Part shown: positions 14,118 to 21,310 of the stretch, piece by piece
How positions within the stretch are numbered: position 1 is the first letter of the stretch
How the letters are laid out: each line of letters starts with the position of its first letter
Assembly: GCA_013151555.1 (NCBI GenBank)
Contig: JAADIA010000052.1
Location: 1-21,310 of the forward strand
DNA from: Nitrospirota bacterium
Lineage (GTDB): Bacteria > NPL-UPA2 > JAADIA01
DNA length: 21,310 bases
Reading direction: 5' to 3'
Notes under the pieces: model-generated
Databases searched by the model: none
The model's input: the letters and a program-made list of their open reading frames with translations, nothing else
Told to the model about the DNA's origin: nothing
Translations under genes and position numbers: made by a program

Positions 14118-16031
14118 TTAAAAAATTGCACTCGGGGTAGCAATACGCTGGTATGAATCGATATGGTATGATTTATCCACCGAGCCTTTTTTAAATTTCA
14201 GCAGCTCAGTTTCAAACTCGGGAATGCTATTAATATCATCTTTTAAATATTGTTCAAGTCGAGTTATCAAACTTTCTAAACGTGCTCTTAAACCACCGTA
14301 GCGTATTTCGATAACCTCCAAGCCAAAAGGTTTATATGTTGCCAGCCACATATCGCGATGAATCTGCCAGAGTTTCTTTACTTCTTCCAACAAAGGTTTA
14401 ACTTCCCGTTCCAACAGATCAGCAATCTTTTTCTTGTCATTATCCCTATAAGCAGAAACCAGGTTCTTGCGGCAGTCACACTTAATAGCCAGAACTTTTG
14501 CTATCTGTGCCGGGAAAGATAATCTCTTTGAAGCAGCATCTTTGCCAATTGCTCTTTCAAGATCTTCTGCTAAATCAGCGTAATGTTCTCTAAAAGATTG
14601 ATTCTCCTGCAGGGGTTCACATAAACCAATAAACGGGTCGTCCCATAACAACCATTTAGAAGCATTATTCGTATTATGTTGAGAGTTTTCCAAATAAGGA
14701 AGCGAGTCAAGTTTACCTGCCAGATTATAGGTATCCATATCCGCTCTACAGGCTCCCCGGAAATCAGCTTTCAAAAGTTCCTCATCAACACTATCGGCAT
14801 AAGATAGTTCAGCAAAGAATTGAAGTGCCGGCAGAGTTGAATAAATATCGTTCTCCATACCGTCATCACCCCAGGTAGTTATAAAGACTTGATTGATATT
14901 TTTATCTTTGCAGGCCCGTAAGCAAGGCTCAATTGTAGAATAAGCAAGCGGCAAGGCAGACCAAAAGCGGTTCCAATTCCACGCCCCCGAGGCCACAATA
15001 AGCTCTTTTCCAAGCCGGCGATGCAAATCAATGAACTTCACATAAAAATCGTAGTCCGGATGATAATAATCCCAATATACCAACTCCAACCCTTCCGGGA
15101 TACCATTAATTACCTCCTCCGGAATCTTTGTATGCAAGTCATAATAGGCATCCGTTTCCGAGCCCATACGGAAATACATATCACTCCACATCATTGGCTT
15201 TAACCCCAGGCGATTGCATATATTACACACCTGGGTCAAATGTTCGTTCATAATATCAAACGGGGAACGCTCACCATGACGTTTCTTGTATTCACCCGTC
15301 CCCAGACCATGAGCTTCATCCATACCAATATGGATACGATTTGATCTAAACGGAGTTGTTGCTGCAGATATTATTTGTTCCAAAAGTTGATAAGTTTTTT
15401 CCTCCCCCACCAAGAGAATATGTTCGGTATCAGTAACATCCTTGTAGGATTCCTGCCATTGTAAAACTTGCTTCAAATGTGCCAGCGTTTGCAGGCAAGG
15501 AAACATTTCAATGCCAAGGTTACAAGCATAACTGTCCAGCTCACGTAATTCATTTTGGGTATAACGGCCGCGCAAATAACCCCAGAAAGGTTGTCCCGGA
15601 ACTTCATAGGTATCTTCAGTGTAAAGCATCAGGACATTAATTCCCATAAGAGCACAACGGCGCAAAAATGCTTTGACATTATCAACAGTCATCACCCCGT
15701 TACGGGAAGATTCGAGCATAGCCCCAACCATATCAAACCGGGGATATTCAACAAAACCGGATTTCAGAGGAACTTCATTGCTTCTTCCTAACAGGCACCC
15801 CAAAGCCCGAAATGCATCAATTTTACGTCCATAGCTAACTATTATCTTGTCAGCGGCACAAACCTTTAATCCACCTTTTTCTGACAAGGCTCTATCGGGG
15901 GAAAAACAAATTTCTCCGGCCCCGTTTTTCTTACCAAGATTTATTTGATACTCATCCGCAACCTGTCTGATTCCAGGCTCAAGTTCTTGCGGTAATTTTT
16001 GTATCTCAATAAAGTAACTGCTGTTTTGCAT
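14118..16031 (-). CDS. GH20-family beta-N-acetylhexosaminidase-like protein
   Basis: A 637-residue glycosidase with a small N-terminal alpha/beta domain (about 1-95), then the GH20 TIM barrel starting at YPRFDMVGAMLESSRNG. The catalytic pair is D238-E239 in IHIGMDEAHGLG; MMWSDMYFRM and FITTWGDDG supply further substrate-site residues. The C-terminal 250 residues are helical. There is no signal peptide, so it should act in the cytosol on imported amino-sugar oligosaccharides. ATG at 16031 follows GGGAAAAGAG; a TTG at 16058 that overlaps the preceding gene is the alternative. It closes the unit formed with the FAD oxidoreductase, AraM and HAD genes. Confidence 0.85.
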   Translation of the reverse strand: MQNSSYFIEIQKLPQELEPGIRQVADEYQINLGKKNGAGEICFSPDRALSEKGGLKVCAADKIIVSYGRKIDAFRALGCLLGRSNEVPLKSGFVEYPRFDMVGAMLESSRNGVMTVDNVKAFLRRCALMGINVLMLYTEDTYEVPGQPFWGYLRGRYTQNELRELDSYACNLGIEMFPCLQTLAHLKQVLQWQESYKDVTDTEHILLVGEEKTYQLLEQIISAATTPFRSNRIHIGMDEAHGLGTGEYKKRHGERSPFDIMNEHLTQVCNICNRLGLKPMMWSDMYFRMGSETDAYYDLHTKIPEEVINGIPEGLELVYWDYYHPDYDFYVKFIDLHRRLGKELIVASGAWNWNRFWSALPLAYSTIEPCLRACKDKNINQVFITTWGDDGMENDIYSTLPALQFFAELSYADSVDEELLKADFRGACRADMDTYNLAGKLDSLPYLENSQHNTNNASKWLLWDDPFIGLCEPLQENQSFREHYADLAEDLERAIGKDAASKRLSFPAQIAKVLAIKCDCRKNLVSAYRDNDKKKIADLLEREVKPLLEEVKKLWQIHRDMWLATYKPFGLEVIEIRYGGLRARLESLITRLEQYLKDDINSIPEFETELLKFKKGSVDKSYHIDSYQRIATPSAIF

Positions 16032-16050
16032 AACATTCTCTTTTCCCGGG

Positions 16051-17496
16051 TTAATCAATTAAAACCCTGGGAAAAATATTATCAAGTCCCAGAATACAGC
16101 TCTTGTCTATACTCTTCTTTACTCTTGCCATCTGCTTTAAGCCTTCTTCTCCATACATTATTTTCAAAAGCTGATGTTTCCTTTTCCCTATCCCGTGTTC
16201 TCCAGAAACTGTTCCGCCCAACTCTACTCCCTTCCGGGAAAATTCAAGATACAATCTACTCGCTTCCTGCCGTTCTTCTTCATTTTCCGGAAGCAAATTG
16301 ACATGCAAATGACTTTCTCCGATATGACCGAAAATCACATGCTTCATTCCCGTACCCTTTAATTTTTCCCGGTAGAAATCATTCATCTGCCAGAATTTAT
16401 CCTCGGGGACCACAATATCAGTAGAAATCTTAGGATAACTGTTCTTCCTTACGATCTCATTTATTATCTCAGGCAACTTATGGCGAAACCCATAAAGTTC
16501 TTCTTTCTGTTTTGGGCTATCTGCAAACCAATTACTTATAGAATTATACCCGCCTAATAACTTATCCCACACATCCAAACTCTCAGGAGAATTAACCTGA
16601 GTTGCAAATAGAAGGCATTCTTCCGCAACCCCGGGCACCTGGGGATAAAATTCTTTTAACAACTGCAGGGAATTGCTATCAAAATATTCCAGGCAGAGAA
16701 TATCGTTTAAGATATCTTTTCTTTTTTCAATATCTGTGACCATTGAAAAAGCATTCTCCGAATCCTGAAAAAATACTGCACAAAAAAAGACATCAGGTGG
16801 CTCCTCTATTACTTTTACCTCCACTTCCGTGATTATACCCAACGTTCCTTCAGAACCAATAAAGATATCAATTAAATCCATATCCGCTTTGGAATAATAC
16901 CCGGCTGCGTTTTTTCTCACGGAGGGCATTTCGTACCCGGGCACTTTAAACTTTATGTCTGTTGAAGGGATGCCCAGATAACCGTCCTGAGCAAAAGTTT
17001 CCCCTCTTCTTATCCAGACTACCTTACCATCAGACAAAACCACTTTTATCCCTCTAACATATTCGCGGGTACTGCCGAACTTAAAACTATACTCACCCGA
17101 AGCATTGGTAGCCACATTACCTCCAATGAAGGCAGTCCTTTCAGTAGGAAAAGGGGGATAGAAAAGTTTCTGTTTTGAAAGTTCCTCCAGAAAATCACTA
17201 ATAACTACTCCCGCTTGAAGTACGGCATATTTCTTTTCCTTATTTATTTCTACAATCTCATTCAACTTCTCAGTAGATAAGATCACCCCACCACCTAAAG
17301 GCACCCGGCCTCCTACTACTCCCGTGCCTCCGGCAGATACAGTTAAAGGTATGTTTCGAGCACTACACTCACGCACGATTTCCCCTACTTCTTCCTCATT
17401 CTGAGGGATAAAAACAGATTCGATATTATCTGCTTTGAGGTTAGAAGCATCTTCCAGATAATTTAAGGTCTCACCTTTTTCTTTTTTAACTATCAT
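16051..17496 (-). CDS. FAD-linked oxidoreductase of the GlcD / D-lactate dehydrogenase family
   Basis: A 481-residue flavoprotein with a PCMH-type FAD-binding domain (SVFIPQNEEEVGEIV; PLTVSAGGTGVVGG; FIGGNVATNASGEYSFKFG; FIGSEGTLGIITEVEVKV) and the C-terminal cap FGHIGESHLHVNLLP ... GGTVSGEHGIGKRK, which holds the substrate histidines. Such enzymes oxidise D-2-hydroxy acids such as glycolate or D-lactate. The N-terminus is about 30 residues shorter than typical GlcD. It starts 14 nt after the AraM stop with AAGGGAAGCGA before the ATG, so the two are co-translated. Together with a HAD-IIA phosphatase it could oxidise glycolate released from phosphoglycolate, but this is only a guess. Confidence 0.87.
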   Translation of the reverse strand: MIVKKEKGETLNYLEDASNLKADNIESVFIPQNEEEVGEIVRECSARNIPLTVSAGGTGVVGGRVPLGGGVILSTEKLNEIVEINKEKKYAVLQAGVVISDFLEELSKQKLFYPPFPTERTAFIGGNVATNASGEYSFKFGSTREYVRGIKVVLSDGKVVWIRRGETFAQDGYLGIPSTDIKFKVPGYEMPSVRKNAAGYYSKADMDLIDIFIGSEGTLGIITEVEVKVIEEPPDVFFCAVFFQDSENAFSMVTDIEKRKDILNDILCLEYFDSNSLQLLKEFYPQVPGVAEECLLFATQVNSPESLDVWDKLLGGYNSISNWFADSPKQKEELYGFRHKLPEIINEIVRKNSYPKISTDIVVPEDKFWQMNDFYREKLKGTGMKHVIFGHIGESHLHVNLLPENEEERQEASRLYLEFSRKGVELGGTVSGEHGIGKRKHQLLKIMYGEEGLKQMARVKKSIDKSCILGLDNIFPRVLID

Positions 17497-17510
17497 TCGC
17501 TTCCCTTATG

Positions 17511-18893
17511 CTATTCAGCACGTCCTTTTTTTACAAACTCCCCGGCGATCTCTTCCAAAACACCCAGCTCATCCGCAATATCTAAAACCGTAAGTTTGTT
17601 TCTAATATAACGGGCATTCATTATCGTCCGATAAGTCAATTCGTCATCTACCCCTATCTCAGAAAAATGGACCGGGCATCCGGCATCTTGAAGATATCCT
17701 TCAACTGTCTCTTGCGAAAAAACCATGGGAAGAACTTTATCTTTAATTTCGTTCCAGTTCCGGACAAGAGAGGTAGACAATCCTTTCAATACGGGTATCT
17801 TCTTTGCAAACTCTCGCCAAATAGTAGGAAACCTCTCGGGAAAAGCCTTACTTATCTTCTCTCTATAATCATCTTCATCGTGCCGGGCAAGCCTTTTCTC
17901 CACCTCTGTCACGTTAAGCGTTCCCAGTCTTTCATAGATTTTAGAGACGATTACCACTCCAATTCCTACTTGCAATCCATGATAGGAAAAAGGCTCTTCT
18001 TCTCTATTACAAGCTTCCATATCTAAATAGTGTGATAACAGATGTTCACCACCCGAGGCCGGAGAAGATGTTCCCGCGATTACCATAGCAAAACCGCCCC
18101 GAAGTAATCCGTCCATAAGGTCGCTAATAACACTTTCCTCTCTCTGCACTAATCTTTTGCCTTTGCCCAGATATCTCTTTTCCGATACGGTTACTATCTT
18201 CAAGGGCAACGGACAAAAATTCCCATCAGCAATGATAGAAGTCAAGCGCCAATCAGCATTAGCATAACATTTAGCCATACTATCAGCAAAGCCCGCCTGC
18301 ATGAGTTCCAGGGGAGCACTAAAAATTATATCGGTATCTATAATAACTGCTTTTGGCGGTGGAACCGGTAAAGTAACTTTTAATCCGGATTTAATTAAAG
18401 CCGCCACTCCCGAGGTATAAGCGTTCATAGAAGGGGCTGTAGGAAAAGATACCACCGGAATATCCAACTTATACCCTGTATATTTTCCCAGGTCGGTTAT
18501 ACTACCGGCCCCTATGGTAAAGATGATATCTTTTCCCTTCCCGGCAGAAAGGATACGGGGCAGATATCTATCCTCAGCATGCACCGTCTTTACCCCTTCA
18601 GGTTGGAGAACAATTCCCTCTACTTGCCAGCCGGCATCCTTAAAAATCGTTTGCACCTTTTCTCCGGCCACAGCATAAGTTATATTATCAGACAAGAGCA
18701 AGATACTTTTTCCTTTACTAACCTTTTCAGTTAGGGAAGGAAGCATAGATATAGCACCCTTTTTATTTTCTATCATCTCTATAGGAAGATAATGTTCTCT
18801 TTTACAGTATGGACATGGGAATTTTTTTCCTAAGAGAGAATAAACATCATAATCATCTTTTTTGTCTTGTTTGTTTTCATCTTTTGCTGACAT
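17511..18893 (-). CDS. araM: sn-Glycerol-1-phosphate dehydrogenase, AraM/EgsA-like
   Basis: An iron-type dehydrogenase that reduces dihydroxyacetone phosphate to sn-glycerol-1-phosphate, the stereoisomer used in archaeal lipids and in some bacterial prenyl-glycerol lipids. Visible are the N-terminal CPYCKREHYLP cysteine/histidine motif of bacterial AraM relatives, TIGAGSITDLGKYTGYKL for NAD(P) and substrate binding, SFPTAPSMNAYTSGVAAL, the metal-site regions FADSMAK and GGEHLLSHYLD, and FSYHGLQVGIG. At 460 residues it is longer than B. subtilis AraM (about 394). ATG at 18893 is preceded by GGGGAG; an in-frame ATG at 18935 has no such site. The HAD-IIA gene directly upstream mirrors the B. subtilis araL-araM order. 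Confidence 0.87.
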   Translation of the reverse strand: MSAKDENKQDKKDDYDVYSLLGKKFPCPYCKREHYLPIEMIENKKGAISMLPSLTEKVSKGKSILLLSDNITYAVAGEKVQTIFKDAGWQVEGIVLQPEGVKTVHAEDRYLPRILSAGKGKDIIFTIGAGSITDLGKYTGYKLDIPVVSFPTAPSMNAYTSGVAALIKSGLKVTLPVPPPKAVIIDTDIIFSAPLELMQAGFADSMAKCYANADWRLTSIIADGNFCPLPLKIVTVSEKRYLGKGKRLVQREESVISDLMDGLLRGGFAMVIAGTSSPASGGEHLLSHYLDMEACNREEEPFSYHGLQVGIGVVIVSKIYERLGTLNVTEVEKRLARHDEDDYREKISKAFPERFPTIWREFAKKIPVLKGLSTSLVRNWNEIKDKVLPMVFSQETVEGYLQDAGCPVHFSEIGVDDELTYRTIMNARYIRNKLTVLDIADELGVLEEIAGEFVKKGRAE

Positions 18894-18951
18894 CAATCGT
18901 TTCTCCCCATTTGCAAGATAAGCTAATATCTCCATCTACAACGAAACAATA

Positions 18952-19761
18952 TTAATGCTTTTTAAGAAAGCATTGTTTTAAATCTGCAAGGGAATAAAAG
19001 ACAAAGTCCGGTTTAAAGTTCGATTCTTTTAGCGTCTCCTCCCCCGTTTCTCCAGTCAATACTAAAATAGTGGTGAGACCGAAATCTTTGCCCATTTTTA
19101 TATCCGTATATAACCGGTCGCCCACTATCGCCGTATTTCCCGCCTTTCCTCCCAATCTCTTTAAGGCAGCTTCAACCGTCTCTTTATAAGGTTTTCCTAA
19201 TACTTTTGGCTTTACTCCTGTAGCCGCCGTTATCGCTGCGGATAGTGAACCACAGTCAATTAAAGGGCCTATTTCACTGGGACATATTTTATCAGGATGA
19301 GAAGCAATAAATTTTACTCCCCTATGGATAAAGAGACAGGCCTTCATCAACTTTTCATAAGTAACCCCGGTATCAAAGCCTAAGACTACATAGTCAGGGT
19401 CTGTTTCTACCATCTTTAAATTTCTCTTCTCAAGTTCCTTCCGAAACCCCTTTGTGCCCAATAAAAAGATTCGCTTACCGTTATTTAATGACTTGATATA
19501 ATCCGCCGTTACCTGCGAAGAGATGAGAATATTCGCAGGTTCAATATCAACACCTAAACCTTTTAACTTTTCCACATATTCATTAATGCTTTTTGAGGAA
19601 TTATTAGTCAGAAACAGAAACTTTTTGCCCTGTTCCTTCAGGAACTGCAAAAATTCTTTTACTCCCGGCAAAAGCCTGTCCCCGAGATAAATCGTCCCAT
19701 CCAGGTCAAAGATGAAATACTCAAGTTCAGCTAAGGTACGTTTCAGCAATTTATTATCCAT
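18952..19761 (-). CDS. HAD-IIA phosphatase (NagD/AraL-like)
   Basis: A 269-residue HAD phosphatase of subclass IIA. Motif I is FDLDGTIYLG, motif II LFLTNNSSKS, motif III lies near VLGKPYKET and motif IV is VGDRLYTDIKMG; the cap is of the NagD C2 type. Relatives dephosphorylate sugar phosphates, phosphoglycolate or 4-nitrophenyl phosphate. The next gene is AraM-like, and in B. subtilis the AraL phosphatase is encoded just before AraM, so a shared role in phosphate-ester housekeeping is likely. The start is uncertain: ATG at 19761 or TTG at 19770, neither with a clear ribosome-binding site. Confidence 0.88.
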   Translation of the reverse strand: MDNKLLKRTLAELEYFIFDLDGTIYLGDRLLPGVKEFLQFLKEQGKKFLFLTNNSSKSINEYVEKLKGLGVDIEPANILISSQVTADYIKSLNNGKRIFLLGTKGFRKELEKRNLKMVETDPDYVVLGFDTGVTYEKLMKACLFIHRGVKFIASHPDKICPSEIGPLIDCGSLSAAITAATGVKPKVLGKPYKETVEAALKRLGGKAGNTAIVGDRLYTDIKMGKDFGLTTILVLTGETGEETLKESNFKPDFVFYSLADLKQCFLKKH

Positions 19762-19845
19762 AAAAGACAAAATATCTTGGTTAATTCAAGAGCTCAGTTC
19801 CCCACATCCTCACCACGCAAGCTGTCTGAAAGCCATGAGGAAACC

Positions 19846-21310
19846 CTATTTCGATAGTTTACCTTCAGCCTTAATACCGGACGATGAAGAACCTACCGGC
19901 AAAGACGTCGGCTTGGTTCGCTCAGGAACCACGACAAGCTCCTGGAAAAGAACGTTATCATCATTATAAGCCTTGATATCAAGTTTGTTTAAGGTAACAT
20001 CCACGACAATGAAATTGTAAGTTCTCAAACCATAAATACGATAATCGGGCCAACCTTTCCGGTAAGGATTAGCCCGCCTATTCGCACCGCCGGAGGTAAT
20101 ATAGGTCACCCCATTGCGGTAATGAGAATCATAGGTGTGTATATGACCAGAGAAGACGAGATTCATCCCGTTGTCCTCAAAGATCCGGCGGAACGCAGCT
20201 CCAACCTCATTCAAGTAAGTCGGCTTATGGAAGAAAGCAATCTTCCAGGGCTTCTTGGTAGCGGCAAGGTCTTTTTTAAGCCAGGCCGTCATCTCGGCAG
20301 CGCGGGCTGCGTTCTTATATCTTCCCAGGACCAACTCGGTATCGAGAGAAACGAAGTGGACACTGCCGTAATCAAAGGAGTAATAATCCTCAGTGCCGTT
20401 AGCGCTGTTAGTGGGAAGACTGAACATATCGCGATAATTGTCATGTTCATAACTGCTGGCAATCGGAAAGGGGAGGTCATGATTGCCGATAGCAGTAAAG
20501 TAAGGGGTATTCTTCATTAGGGCAGCATCGGGGGTAAAGAGATAATCGTCAAACTGCCAGACTTGCCCGGCGCTGGCGATGTCGCCGGAAAGGAGCACAA
20601 GGTCAGGGTTGTGTTTGCGCATCGCTTTGCTTATACGAAGATGGGCATTAGGAGTATAATGAGTATCTCCATAGTCAATGAACCGGAAAGAGGCATTACC
20701 GGACGGAGCCGCAGTAGCATAGTAAGACGAGTCGTCCTTGCCAACGGTGCCGGGACCGGCATCCAGGTAGTAATAAACTTTCTCACCGGGAGTTAACCCG
20801 CTGATGGTTGCCGTGTGGACTTGATAGCCGCCGGTATCTTCAAAGACAACACTGGAAACGCTGTGGGTATAATCCCCAGGCGCACTGCCCCAGTAAAGCT
20901 TACTGCCCGTCTCATCATCATAAGTACCCCACATCACCTGCACGCTGCTCTGGGTAACATTCTGAAGATAGGGATAACGGACAAGTGCATCCTGGGTTGT
21001 AAAACTCCAGACTTTGCCTATCCACGGACTATCAGGGTTAGACTCATTGACTTCATCAATCCGCCAATAATAAGTCTTATCCAAGTCAAGAGGTCCGGGA
21101 TTGAAAGTGGTTCCGGTCTGATTAACAACGAAGGGCGGAGGGTTAGTCGTGCCAAAATATACATTGTGGGAGACGGCAGAATCTCCCGGCAACCAGTTCA
21201 GGGAACTCTGCCACAGTACCTTATCTGCCCCATCTATCGGAGTTGGGTGCCAGGCAAGAGCCGGAGTCCGGACAGGAGAGATAGCAACGATGTTATCCAC
21301 CCAGATGCTT
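19846..21310 (-). CDS. Purple-acid-phosphatase-like metallophosphoesterase with Fn3-type domains (5' truncated)
   Basis: The frame is open to the window edge (SIWVDNIVAIS), so the true start lies outside; the GTG at 21300 is not a real start. Domains from that codon: an Fn3-like module with PIDGADKVLWQSSLNWLPGDSAVSHNVYFGT (about 21-51), a purple-acid-phosphatase N-terminal module (VRYPYLQNVTQSSVQVMWGT, 107-200), then a calcineurin-type core with DYGDTHY (D209/D212), LSGDI (D240), IGNHD (N273, H274), FFHKP (H358) and SGHIHTY (H386, H388). It is probably secreted and hydrolyses phosphate esters, though the signal peptide is not in view. The 'DGA..SHNVYFGT' module is common in Planctomycetes and related bacteria. 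Confidence 0.88.
   Translation of the reverse strand, partial: SIWVDNIVAISPVRTPALAWHPTPIDGADKVLWQSSLNWLPGDSAVSHNVYFGTTNPPPFVVNQTGTTFNPGPLDLDKTYYWRIDEVNESNPDSPWIGKVWSFTTQDALVRYPYLQNVTQSSVQVMWGTYDDETGSKLYWGSAPGDYTHSVSSVVFEDTGGYQVHTATISGLTPGEKVYYYLDAGPGTVGKDDSSYYATAAPSGNASFRFIDYGDTHYTPNAHLRISKAMRKHNPDLVLLSGDIASAGQVWQFDDYLFTPDAALMKNTPYFTAIGNHDLPFPIASSYEHDNYRDMFSLPTNSANGTEDYYSFDYGSVHFVSLDTELVLGRYKNAARAAEMTAWLKKDLAATKKPWKIAFFHKPTYLNEVGAAFRRIFEDNGMNLVFSGHIHTYDSHYRNGVTYITSGGANRRANPYRKGWPDYRIYGLRTYNFIVVDVTLNKLDIKAYNDDNVLFQELVVVPERTKPTSLPVGSSSSGIKAEGKLSK

Overview
The 21.3 kb window comes from a bacterial chromosome of low to moderate GC. Every gene I can support lies on the minus strand, so transcription runs from high to low coordinates. 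The lineage cannot be fixed from sequence alone. The gene set looks like an uncultivated candidate-phylum bacterium, possibly PVC-like: an AlaC/Hom/ThrC/ApgM-type threonine cluster, AraL-AraM neighbours, a G-domain-less YchF relative, and a secreted-type phosphatase with the 'DGA...HNVYFGT' module. This lineage guess is weak.

Layout from right to left, in the direction of transcription. (1) 19846-21310: a purple-acid-phosphatase-like metallophosphoesterase, cut by the window edge. (2) 14118-19761: a compact likely operon of a HAD-IIA phosphatase (AraL-like), an sn-glycerol-1-phosphate dehydrogenase (AraM-like), a GlcD-type FAD oxidoreductase and a cytosolic GH20 hexosaminidase. (3) 13465-14047: a two-gene nucleotidyltransferase module resembling a toxin-antitoxin pair, with a long out-of-frame gene overlap and a promoter that abuts the start codon. 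(4) 12407-13110: a DUF933/TGS protein related to YchF but without its GTPase domain. An 11-bp tandem duplication disrupts its 5' end. (5) 8179-12306: a DEAD-box helicase, a cupin, a creatininase-family amidohydrolase, a free-standing lipoyl domain and an AlaC-type aminotransferase. (6) 4203-8031: homoserine dehydrogenase, threonine synthase and an ApgM-like protein of the proposed homoserine kinase type, which together would cover homoserine to threonine. (7) 942-4104: a YfcE-like phosphoesterase, an MBL hydrolase and PTS enzyme I. (8) 1-892: the wreck of a type I-C CRISPR-Cas locus.

The most notable region is the left end. A single 32-bp type I-C-like CRISPR repeat (106-137) is fused directly to the first ~57 codons of a cas3 gene (138-308), within the HD-nuclease domain. 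The fragment carries a one-base loss in a homopolymer. Just upstream is a WYL-type regulator (376-892) that has lost its DNA-binding core and the middle of its WYL domain. The orientation of all three parts matches an ancestral regulator - cas3 - (other cas genes) - array order. This suggests that one large deletion and several small ones erased the system.

Simple-sequence elements of three kinds (TCTG-rich at 1-40, GTTGAAG heptamers inside the proposed homoserine kinase gene, and ATTGGTTATT-like inverted and direct repeats before hom) suggest a genome with dispersed low-complexity repeats. I found no tRNA, rRNA or complete insertion sequence.
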